From: Leptospira sp.
Lineage (GTDB): Bacteria; Spirochaetota; Leptospiria; Leptospirales; Leptospiraceae
DNA length: 16,555 nucleotides
Assembly (NCBI GenBank): GCA_027531445.1
Contig: JAPZRK010000120.1
Coordinates: 1 to 16,555 of the forward strand
Reading direction: 5' to 3'
Part shown: positions 7,243 to 14,612 of the stretch, one piece after another
Position numbering within the stretch: position 1 is the first letter of the stretch
How the letters are laid out: each line of letters starts with the position of its first letter
Position numbers and translations under genes: made by a program
The notes under the pieces: generated by a model
Database searches by the model: none
Told to the model about the DNA's origin: nothing
The model's input: the letters and a program-made list of their open reading frames with translations, nothing else

Positions 7243-7862
7243 ACCGTTACAAACTTTTTAATATAGTCTTCAATGCCGAATTGAATCACACGAAGTGCCT
7301 CTTCTCTTCCGTATACTTCCGTAATCTCGACAGTACCTGTTGATGGGGAATTTGGATCCAATTTATAAGTTAAAAAATAATGGTGAAGTTTATTGATCAA
7401 AGCTTGTGGTGCGTCCGAAATTTCTCTCATGAGTCCGAAAACTTCGTCTCCCTTTAATACAGCAATGATCTTATCATCCGCTTCACCTTTATCGATCATA
7501 CGCAGTCCACCAATAGGAATCACTGATAAAATCGTATTTCCATGATTGATAGGACTTGCACTTAACACACAAATGTCAATCGGATCCCCATCGCCCTGGA
7601 TATCGTTTCTCCCTATTACCTTTGAACAATGAGCGGCAGAAGCATCACCCGAATAGGTGCGCGGTATAAAGCCATAAAGTGTAGGTGAACGATTGCTATA
7701 CTTTTGGGGACGATCAACTCGAATGAAACCAGATGCCTTATCTATTTCGTATTTTACTGGATCTTGGGGCGTCAATTCAATGAATACATCAATTTCGTCG
7801 GGCGCTTTTGGTCCAAGCTCAATTCCATGCCATGGATGTGCTACGTAGTAATTTGGTTTCAT
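7239..7862 (-). CDS. ppa: family I inorganic pyrophosphatase
   Basis: This 207-residue soluble enzyme hydrolyses pyrophosphate to two phosphates in the cytoplasm using divalent metal ions. The PPase signature DGDPID occupies residues 91-96, giving metal ligands D91, D93 and D96. Further residues equivalent to the E. coli active site are K37 and E39 (VKYEIDK), R51, D124, D129 and K131 (DKGEADDK), so it should be active. It is longer than the E. coli enzyme (about 175 residues), partly from a loop before DGDP (residues about 71-90) and an HPWHGIELGP opening. The placement is odd. It lies between the RND pump and outer-membrane channel genes and is linked to both by ATGA overlaps, so its synthesis should track the exporter. 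Whether it is the only pyrophosphatase gene of the organism cannot be seen here. Confidence 0.94.
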   Translation of the reverse strand: MKPNYYVAHPWHGIELGPKAPDEIDVFIELTPQDPVKYEIDKASGFIRVDRPQKYSNRSPTLYGFIPRTYSGDASAAHCSKVIGRNDIQGDGDPIDICVLSASPINHGNTILSVIPIGGLRMIDKGEADDKIIAVLKGDEVFGLMREISDAPQALINKLHHYFLTYKLDPNSPSTGTVEITEVYGREEALRVIQFGIEDYIKKFVTV

Positions 7863-10800
7863 GTTAGTTTCTTATCCTTTCTTTTTTTAGACGTTTTAGA
7901 TTTACTTTCCGGTTCTTCATCAAGATTTGAATCTGACTTCGAAGGAGAATCGGAAGTATGTTCTTCTAGTGAACTTTCATGAAGATCACCATCATGATCC
8001 GAAAACTTTTTCATCTCTTCCAAAAAGTATTCATTCATTTTCTTTTCGCGCTCAGCCTGACGAAGCTCTTGTCTTTGCGCAAGTTTGACCAAAAATTCAA
8101 ATGCAATTGGAAGGAGAAAACGGGAAAGGATCGTTGCAACTAGCACACCACCCATTACGACTGTCGCTAGTGGTTTTTGAACCTCAGCTCCAGCGGAAGT
8201 GGCAATTGCCATCGGTAAAAAGCCGATGATGGCAACCAATTCGGTTGTCGCCACCGCTCTCAATGTGTAAACCGCGGCATATACAACAGCTTTACTTGCG
8301 TCTTTAGTAACTTTGAGTTGGTCTTTGAGTGCGGAAGCATAAACCACACCGTTTAACACGGAAATTCCTGCTGCGGCAATAAACCCAACACCCGCAGGAA
8401 TCGAAAAGGGAAGTCCGCGGAGGACTATGGCAATAATTCCACCAGCCAAAGAAAGTGGAACCAACATAAATACACCCAGTGCATAATACACACTGCCAAA
8501 AGCGATAAACAACATCACAAATATGATTGCACCAGCGATCGGAATCACGATCCCCAAGCGAGCCTTGGCACGAGTGAAGTTTTCAAACTGACCACCCCAA
8601 TCCACATAGTATCCTTCAGGGAGATTCTCCTCTATGGGCATTGTGACTTTTTGCACATCATTTACAAAACCGATCATGTCTCTACCGCGAACATTTACTT
8701 CAACAAGGATCCTACGTTTTAAGCCTTCGTGATAAAGAGCGGCAGGACCTTCCGTCATTTTGATGTCGGTTACTTGACCCAATGGAACCGTGCCACCTAA
8801 CTGAGTCATGACTGGAACATTTTCAATTACATCAATATCTCGAACATCAGCATCCAGCCGAACGATGAGATCAAATCGTTTATAACCCTCATACACCTTG
8901 CCGGCATTAAATCCAACACGCAATGTTTCAATCGTCGTCAGAACCTCTTCGGCTCTTACACCATAACGGGCCATCTTTGAACGGTTCATTTTGATCTCTA
9001 GGAGCGGTAATCCTAGAAGTTTTTGCACACGTAAGTCGGCGGCCCCTTGGATTTTTTTGATTTTGCTCGCATAATTATCCGCAATAGACTTCAGAGTTTT
9101 CAGGTCGTCACCATAGATTTTAATCACGATATCTGCTTTGGAGCCGGACAACAAAGCATTGACTCGGTTTTCGATCGGTTGTGACAAGCTGATGTAGGAA
9201 GATGGAACGCTTTGATTGATGGCTTCCTTCATTTGGCTCATCAATTGTTCTCTATCATGTGCCGAGACCCATTCTTTTTTGGGCTTTAGCTTGACCATCG
9301 ACTCCCCTTCTTCGGAACCGATCGGTTCAGCCGCGGACTCACCACGGCCTTGCCTTGATACAACAGAAACAACTTCCGGGAAACGAAGGAGTGTCCTTTC
9401 GATTTCTAAATTGAGATCGCGTGAATGATTGATGGCAGTAGAGGGAAGTCTTTTGATATCAACTGCAATTTCACCTTCGTCAATCCTGGGTAAAAATTCA
9501 GATCCTAAAGTGCCAGCTAACAAAAAGGAAAAAAGAACAACTCCAATCCCTGCGAACACAAATTCCCTTTTGAATTTCATTCCGTAGTTTAAAACTTCAG
9601 CATACTTGTGTTGGAATTTTTCCCAAAATGCAGACTCATGTAAAAGCGGTTTCTTATAAATGAGAGTCATTAACGCCGGAAAGGTGGTAATCGAATATAA
9701 AAGAGCCGCACCCAAGGCAAAAGCGACGGTGATCGCCATCGGACGAAACATACGTCCCTCCACTCCTTCTAGAGTCATGAGTGGTAAATAAACAAGCAAA
9801 ATGATACCCACACTAAACGCAGAGGCCCGAACCACTTTCATACAAGACTCGGTGATTACTTCTTCAATTCCATCTTCCATATCTTGAGCAGATTTTTTAG
9901 ATAATAAAAAACTCTTTCTGATCAAGAACCCATGTAAGGTGGACTCAAGCATCACAATGGATCCGTCGACAAGGAGACCAAAATCGAGTGCCCCCAGTGA
10001 CATTAAATTTCCAACAATCCCAAAGGCATTCATTAGAATGGTGGCGATGAGCATGGATACAGGAATGGCAAGAGCCACAGCAAAGGCCCCCTTGACTGTT
10101 CCAAGGGTCAAAACCAAACAGACTAAAACGATGATCGCGGCTTCTACGAGGTTTGTAAAAACTGTGGAAAGGGTACGTCCAATAAACTCGGATCGATCAT
10201 AATAAACCTCAATCTTCATCCCTCGAGGAAGACGAGATTCGATTTCCTTCATCTTCACCTTGACTCGTTCCACGACTTCTAGTGAGTTACTGCCAAGTAA
10301 CATCATTGCAGTCCCACCAACAACTTCCCGTTTTCCATTTTTTGTAGAAACGCCAAAACGGAGTGCAGGTCCTGTTTCTACTTTGGCAATTTGGCCAAGT
10401 GTTAGAGGAATTCCATCCTTTGAAGTACGAACAGATAAATTGCTTATATCTTCCACAGATGTAAACTGACTCTCTCCACGGATGACAAACTGTTCTTCTC
10501 CTTTTTGGATGTAACCACCACCCAAATTGATGTTTGCACCTTCCAATGCTTCTGTTATATGGGAAAGTGTAAGATTGAGAGACATGAGTCTTCTTGGATC
10601 GATTTTGATTTGAAATTGTTTTGCATCTCCACCGACAACGTTCACGTCAATGATTCCTTTGACGGATCGCAACTGGCGCGCGACTTCCCATTCCATTGTG
10701 GTTCTTAACTCTTCGGGTGTGTGCGTTTCACTTACTAAGACAAATTCATAAATATCACCAAGACCTGTCGAAATGGGAGAGAGCTCGGGTTTACCATAAG

Positions 10801-11170
10801 ACTTGGGAATAAAATTTTCAGCTTGCTTGAGCCTCTCATTCACAAGCTGTCGAGCAAAATAGATATCCGTTCCATCTTCAAATATCACCGTTACTGAACT
10901 CACACCGGTCCTTGAGATGGAACGTATTTCAGTCACACGAGGCATACCATTGAACTCAAGTTCCACGGGATAAGTGATAAACTGTTCTACTTCCAGAGGC
11001 GAGAGACCCGGAACGGAAGTCACCGCTGACACCTGAACATTCGTCACATCGGGAATGGCATCAATGGACAAATGTAGGGCATTGTAAAAGCCGACGATCG
11101 TAAGAACGGCTGTGATAACGAGAACCGTCGCTCTCTTTTGGATGGAAAACTGTATGATTTTTTCTAACAT
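7859..11170 (-). CDS. heavy-metal efflux RND pump, CzcA family inner-membrane subunit
   Basis: This 1103-residue proton-driven RND transporter moves substrate from periplasm or cytoplasm into the channel. It has the usual plan: one N-terminal membrane helix (about 13-33), a large periplasmic porter domain, a block of helices from about 338 to 500, then a repeat of that layout in the second half. The proton-relay motif DFGLLVDGSIVMLE is at 396-409. D396, D402 and E409 correspond to D402, D408 and E415 of CzcA. PLMTLEGVEGRMFRPMA (463-479) is also classic for this family. The three substrate methionines of the Cu/Ag pump CusA (M573, M623, M672) are not evident in the corresponding segments, so divalent cations (Zn, Co, Cd or Ni) are more likely; this is inference. 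The last 59 residues are a highly charged tail. A possible AAGGGG site lies 11 bases before the ATG. Confidence 0.93.
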   Translation of the reverse strand: MLEKIIQFSIQKRATVLVITAVLTIVGFYNALHLSIDAIPDVTNVQVSAVTSVPGLSPLEVEQFITYPVELEFNGMPRVTEIRSISRTGVSSVTVIFEDGTDIYFARQLVNERLKQAENFIPKSYGKPELSPISTGLGDIYEFVLVSETHTPEELRTTMEWEVARQLRSVKGIIDVNVVGGDAKQFQIKIDPRRLMSLNLTLSHITEALEGANINLGGGYIQKGEEQFVIRGESQFTSVEDISNLSVRTSKDGIPLTLGQIAKVETGPALRFGVSTKNGKREVVGGTAMMLLGSNSLEVVERVKVKMKEIESRLPRGMKIEVYYDRSEFIGRTLSTVFTNLVEAAIIVLVCLVLTLGTVKGAFAVALAIPVSMLIATILMNAFGIVGNLMSLGALDFGLLVDGSIVMLESTLHGFLIRKSFLLSKKSAQDMEDGIEEVITESCMKVVRASAFSVGIILLVYLPLMTLEGVEGRMFRPMAITVAFALGAALLYSITTFPALMTLIYKKPLLHESAFWEKFQHKYAEVLNYGMKFKREFVFAGIGVVLFSFLLAGTLGSEFLPRIDEGEIAVDIKRLPSTAINHSRDLNLEIERTLLRFPEVVSVVSRQGRGESAAEPIGSEEGESMVKLKPKKEWVSAHDREQLMSQMKEAINQSVPSSYISLSQPIENRVNALLSGSKADIVIKIYGDDLKTLKSIADNYASKIKKIQGAADLRVQKLLGLPLLEIKMNRSKMARYGVRAEEVLTTIETLRVGFNAGKVYEGYKRFDLIVRLDADVRDIDVIENVPVMTQLGGTVPLGQVTDIKMTEGPAALYHEGLKRRILVEVNVRGRDMIGFVNDVQKVTMPIEENLPEGYYVDWGGQFENFTRAKARLGIVIPIAGAIIFVMLFIAFGSVYYALGVFMLVPLSLAGGIIAIVLRGLPFSIPAGVGFIAAAGISVLNGVVYASALKDQLKVTKDASKAVVYAAVYTLRAVATTELVAIIGFLPMAIATSAGAEVQKPLATVVMGGVLVATILSRFLLPIAFEFLVKLAQRQELRQAEREKKMNEYFLEEMKKFSDHDGDLHESSLEEHTSDSPSKSDSNLDEEPESKSKTSKKRKDKKLT

Positions 11171-11237
11171 GAAACTGGTTGCCCCTTAACCTTTTGATGA
11201 CGAAATGCCCCTCCTGAATCCAAGAGAAATGCAAAAA

Positions 11238-11558
11238 TCAGACCAAGATAGGCGGTGGAAGATTTAAAAGATGAGAATGTAGGTAAGGAATTGAAAAATA
11301 AAAAATTTGCTCAGACCGAGTTTCTGTCTCCGAAAACCATAAAATTCCCCCCAATTGAAAGGGAACCTGAGAAGTGATGGGCATAGTCTCGTGTTTTTTT
11401 GTCTGAATCGCCAAGACCCGAGTCGTTTCTTCTAACTCATAGGACTGGTATTGGTGGGAGAGGTCTTCTAGAGGTGAGACAAAGCGGTCATCAATGATAT
11501 TTACATTGATAAATACAGAAAGGATCAAAAGAAACAGTGAATGTAAGAACTTTTGCAT
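11238..11558 (-). CDS. small exported protein of unknown function heading the efflux cluster
   Basis: A 106-residue protein that I do not recognise. The ATG at 11558 is preferred over a TTG two codons earlier. Residues 1-20 (MQKFLHSLFLLILSVFINVN) form a signal peptide or single membrane anchor, so the rest should lie in the periplasm. It contains histidines at 35, 56, 94 and 96 (HSH) and no cysteine. That could allow metal binding, but no established motif is present. It is on the same strand as czcA, 67 bases upstream, and no other gene lies between, so co-transcription with the exporter is plausible. Codon use does not look foreign. It could be an accessory periplasmic factor, or possibly a non-conserved reading frame, since no homology supports it. 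Confidence 0.5.
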   Translation of the reverse strand: MQKFLHSLFLLILSVFINVNIIDDRFVSPLEDLSHQYQSYELEETTRVLAIQTKKHETMPITSQVPFQLGGILWFSETETRSEQIFYFSIPYLHSHLLNLPPPILV

Positions 11559-11615
11559 CTTCAAAAAAGAACGCTCTCTTCCAACTTAAAATGAGAAACG
11601 GAGGCTTCAAGAGTT

Positions 11616-11638
11616 AAAAGTGAAAAATATGCACTTTT
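11616..11638. repeat. AT-rich inverted repeat in the divergent intergenic region
   Basis: AAAAGTG (11616-11622) and CACTTTT (11632-11638) are perfect inverted 7-mers around a 9-base loop, and further T residues follow on the plus strand. The site lies in the roughly 150-base region between the divergent unknown gene and the bactofilin. It could be an operator for either divergent promoter or a weak terminator-like hairpin. AT-richness makes chance occurrence possible. Confidence 0.3.
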
Positions 11639-11710
11639 TTTCAAAATGCTCGCATGCATTTGAGGAACGAGTTGCCAAGGAAACCCAACGGAACACCCTT
11701 TACTCTAGTT

Positions 11711-12031
11711 ATGAAAGACGAATCTGTAGATACCATCATCAGTGATGACATCAGTTTTAGAGGGACACTCTCCTTTAATCAAACCTTAAAAATCAAAGGG
11801 CAATTCAAAGGCACCATCACTTCACCAGGCAAACTTATCATCGATGAGACTGGCGACGTAGAGGCTGATGTGGAAGTCGGATCTCTTCTGGTTCTCGGCA
11901 ATTTAAAAGGGAATGTAGAAGCAAAAGAAAAAGTTGAGCTGCGCAAACCAGGCAAGGTCGTTGGTGATATCAAAACGCCAGGTCTAGAAGTGGAAGCTGG
12001 CTCCAAAATCATTGGCAATTGCATCATGTAA
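11711..12031 (+). CDS. bactofilin
   Basis: A 106-residue bactofilin (DUF583), a cytoskeletal protein that polymerises into filaments through a compact right-handed beta-helix. The family opening is clear: SVDTIISDDISFRGTLSF (residues 5-22), then repeated short strands with alternating hydrophobics and glycines (KIKGQFKGTI, GSLLVLGNLKGNV, KVVGDIKTPGLEVEAGSKIIGN). Bactofilins influence cell shape in several bacteria, and a bactofilin has been reported to affect helical shape in Leptospira biflexa; I cannot tell if this is that paralogue. The ATG at 11711 matches the short unstructured N-terminus of the family. An ATG at 11654 would add 19 residues (MHLRNELPRK...) and cannot be excluded. Neither start has a clear Shine-Dalgarno. 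The last codons overlap the start of recJ. Confidence 0.88.
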   Translation: MKDESVDTIISDDISFRGTLSFNQTLKIKGQFKGTITSPGKLIIDETGDVEADVEVGSLLVLGNLKGNVEAKEKVELRKPGKVVGDIKTPGLEVEAGSKIIGNCIM

Positions 12032-13962
12032 CAAAGGTTCTGTTCGGACCAACTCCCTCCGAAATCAGAGCCAAAGTTGATTCAAAGAAACCGTTACTTA
12101 GGTATTTGGTGGATGGGAGGGAAGATTTAAAGAACCTTCCCCCGCATGAGTTTCTTTCCTCCAGTTTAGGATTTCTTCACTCTCCGTTTTTGCTTCCCGA
12201 TTTAGAAGACGCCGTCGAATGCATTTTAGAGGCATACAAAAACAACCAACATATTTTGCTTTATGGAGACAGAGATTCGGATGGTGTTTCATCTACTTGT
12301 CTATTGGGTTTTTTTCTTCGTTCAAATCAGAATTTTAAAGATCTTCGTTTAACTATACTTACATCTTCTGATAGCGATCCTTACGGACTTTGCCCTGAAG
12401 CAGTCTCAAAAATCAAACAAACAAAACCAGATCTGCTTATCACTCTAGACTTTGGTTCCTCGCAAGCAAATGAGATCGAGGAACTCACGGCTTTGGGAAT
12501 AAAAGTGATTGTACTCGACCATCATGAGATTCCTGAAAGAATCCCAAAAGATACGTTCCTGATAAGTCCCAGAAGGAACGATTCAAAGTATCCAGAGAAA
12601 AAAATATGTACATCGGTTTTATCCTTCAAAGTAGTTCATGCGATTTTATTTCGATTGAGTGATCAATATGGAAAAGTTTACGAGTCAATCGATGAAAACG
12701 GTGAAAAAAAATATTTCAAGAACGGCTGTAAGTTGGAATTTGTTCCGATTCCAAAAGATCTCAATCCTTTGCCCTTCCCCGATAAAAAGATTTTTAGCAA
12801 AAATGAAGTTTCATCGGATGAGGAACGTTTTATTTTTCACTATCAAAATTCCATGATTCCAGATCTTTTCACAACACTAATGGAAGAAGTCGATTTAGCA
12901 GGTATTGGCACCATCACAGATATGATGCCACTAACTGGCGAGAATCGAATGATAGTTAAATTAGCGATAATTTCTCTCAGAAATACCATTGATCCAAGCT
13001 TCCCGAACAAACGCTTTGGAATGTACGGTTTACTTAAACACCTCAATCTCTCCAAAGACAAACTATCAACGAAAGATTTGGGATGGTCTATTGGTCCAGC
13101 ACTCAATGCGGCAGGAAGAATGGGCAAAACCGAAGAAGCCGTTAAACTTTTACTCAGCGAAGATCTATCGATCGCTGAATCTCGTGCAAAAGAACTTCTA
13201 CAAATCAATGAGGACAGAAAGGAAAGGACCAAAAGAAATGTAGATCGGATGGAACGTTACTTTTTGAGAAAGCCAGAACGAACAGAACAATCCGTTGTGT
13301 TTTGTTATGAGCCAGATATGGAACCGGGAGTGAGTGGTATTGTAGCGACCAAAATGGCGACCCAATACAAAAAACCAGCCATTTTTGTAACACCAGATCA
13401 TGGAGATGCGAGAGGTTCTATCCGATCCTACGGAAAAGAAAATGTTTTGGAGTTACTCCAAAGGCTTTCACATCTCTTTTTACACTATGGCGGACATCCT
13501 GAAGCGGCTGGTTTTTCCATTCTACAAAATAAATTACCTGACTTCGAGAAAGAACTGTACACTCAAGCTGACTTATGGATAAACCAAAAAACTGAAAACA
13601 AGTCAGATGTCGATTACATAACAGACATTACACTCCTACCGAGTGAAATCAATGATAACCTTTTTAAGGAATGGAGAGATTTAGAACCATTTGGTCAAGG
13701 CAATCCAGATATCAAAATAGGTGTAAAGGCAGTGAAGCCTTTTCATTTAACCCCGCTTAGTGGAGGCAAACATATTAAATTCCACTGTATGGGAAGCGGA
13801 TCTCTGAAGTATATGATTTGGAATAAAGGAGAAGAGTTTCAGAATATGACTTCCAATTTTGATACATTAGATCTGATTGGAAGTTTGGAAACCAATACAT
13901 TCCGTGGCAAAACAAGTTTGCAATTTATGGTCGAATGGTTTGGCAAAGCTACAGAAGCTTAA
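12019..13962 (+). CDS. recJ: single-stranded-DNA-specific exonuclease RecJ
   Basis: This 647-residue DHH/DHHA1 phosphoesterase should be a 5'-3' ssDNA exonuclease acting in recombination and mismatch or base-excision repair. Motif I is YGDRDSDGVSST (82-93). Motif II contains D144 (ITLDFGSS), motif III is LDHHE (166-170), and motif IV is IGTITDMMPLTGENR with D301. GPALNAAGRMG (359-369) follows. The DHHA1 domain carries GGHPEAAGF (491-499), and an OB-like C-terminal domain ends the protein. The region between motifs III and IV is about 55 residues longer than in E. coli RecJ. There is no in-frame ATG near the N-terminus. An in-frame stop at 11965 limits the start, and the TTG at 12019, inside the bactofilin coding end, is the best candidate, so initiation is probably coupled to the bactofilin gene. 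Confidence 0.92.
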   Translation: MHHVTKVLFGPTPSEIRAKVDSKKPLLRYLVDGREDLKNLPPHEFLSSSLGFLHSPFLLPDLEDAVECILEAYKNNQHILLYGDRDSDGVSSTCLLGFFLRSNQNFKDLRLTILTSSDSDPYGLCPEAVSKIKQTKPDLLITLDFGSSQANEIEELTALGIKVIVLDHHEIPERIPKDTFLISPRRNDSKYPEKKICTSVLSFKVVHAILFRLSDQYGKVYESIDENGEKKYFKNGCKLEFVPIPKDLNPLPFPDKKIFSKNEVSSDEERFIFHYQNSMIPDLFTTLMEEVDLAGIGTITDMMPLTGENRMIVKLAIISLRNTIDPSFPNKRFGMYGLLKHLNLSKDKLSTKDLGWSIGPALNAAGRMGKTEEAVKLLLSEDLSIAESRAKELLQINEDRKERTKRNVDRMERYFLRKPERTEQSVVFCYEPDMEPGVSGIVATKMATQYKKPAIFVTPDHGDARGSIRSYGKENVLELLQRLSHLFLHYGGHPEAAGFSILQNKLPDFEKELYTQADLWINQKTENKSDVDYITDITLLPSEINDNLFKEWRDLEPFGQGNPDIKIGVKAVKPFHLTPLSGGKHIKFHCMGSGSLKYMIWNKGEEFQNMTSNFDTLDLIGSLETNTFRGKTSLQFMVEWFGKATEA

Positions 13963-13994
13963 TCAGTCCCGATGCCAAATCATTTCATCAAAGT

Positions 13995-14525
13995 TTAAAT
14001 TGCTAGAGCTTCCTTTTCGTCAACGTATACAGGCACCCAACCGCTATTGTCTTTAAAGTAACGAACTGCTTTGATTCTCATTTTTGCATCGAGTGTAAAC
14101 CAGTGGTTGGTGTTCTGTGGGATAGAAATAAAATCTCCCTTACCCACATGCACTTCAAACTTTTCACCACCGATAATGAATCCAAAGACTCCGCTTCCGT
14201 CAACAATGTATCTGACTTCTTCATCGGTATGAAAATGTAATTTGTCAAACTTTGCTAAGATGTCTGTAATGCCAGGAACTTCATCATGAAGAACTACGAG
14301 ATCACGAGCCTTGTAATTGTATTGTTTCTTTAATTGGTCAAAACGATATTCCAATCCTGCGAGAAGCTCTTCTTTTTCAGAATCGCCGAGCCCCTTTTGG
14401 GATAAAAGTGGATCCAACGCTTGTGGGGTCGCAAAGGATTCATAAAGAATCCCTTTTGTTTGCAAAAAATCTTTGATAGATGTCACATCTGTAAGTGTTT
14501 CGTTGTTTCGTAGGATCGTTGCCAT
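13995..14525 (-). CDS. mtnD: acireductone dioxygenase
   Basis: This 176-residue cupin enzyme of the methionine salvage pathway oxidises 1,2-dihydroxy-3-keto-5-methylthiopentene. The Fe form yields the methionine precursor 2-keto-4-methylthiobutyrate plus formate; the Ni form yields methylthiopropionate, formate and CO. All four metal ligands are visible: H97, H99 and E103 in HFHTDEEVRYI, and H141 in NTNHWF. They sit one residue later than H96, H98, E102 and H140 of the Klebsiella enzyme. GKGDFISIP (128-136) is the second cupin strand region. Metal identity cannot be read from the sequence. No other mtn gene is in the window. The gene lies downstream of nuoN on the same strand, with an 87-base gap that holds a hairpin, and converges with recJ. 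Confidence 0.95.
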   Translation of the reverse strand: MATILRNNETLTDVTSIKDFLQTKGILYESFATPQALDPLLSQKGLGDSEKEELLAGLEYRFDQLKKQYNYKARDLVVLHDEVPGITDILAKFDKLHFHTDEEVRYIVDGSGVFGFIIGGEKFEVHVGKGDFISIPQNTNHWFTLDAKMRIKAVRYFKDNSGWVPVYVDEKEALAI

Positions 14526-14559
14526 ATTGCCAGAAAATCCAATCGAAACAATTCCTGCA

Positions 14560-14590
14560 AGAATAGTTTCGTTATTGCGAACACTATTCT
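14560..14590 (-). promoter_or_regulatory. 12-bp hairpin with one bulge in the nuoN-mtnD gap
   Basis: AGAATAGT (14560-14567) pairs perfectly with ACTATTCT (14583-14590). After one bulged C at 14582, TTCG (14568-14571) pairs with CGAA (14578-14581), leaving a TTATTG loop. Read on the minus strand, the hairpin lies 23 bases after the nuoN stop and 34 bases before the mtnD start. No U-run follows it (TGCAGGAATTG comes next), so it is not a canonical intrinsic terminator. It could be an operator palindrome, a processing or stabilising hairpin at the end of the nuo transcript, or an mtnD leader structure. Confidence 0.55.
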
Positions 14591-14612
14591 GCTATAATGG
14601 ATTTACGACCGC

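Noticed and set aside
12843..13401. Open frames antisense to recJ (up to 129 codons)
   Set aside because: They are the complement of conserved RecJ motifs and show no family features of their own.
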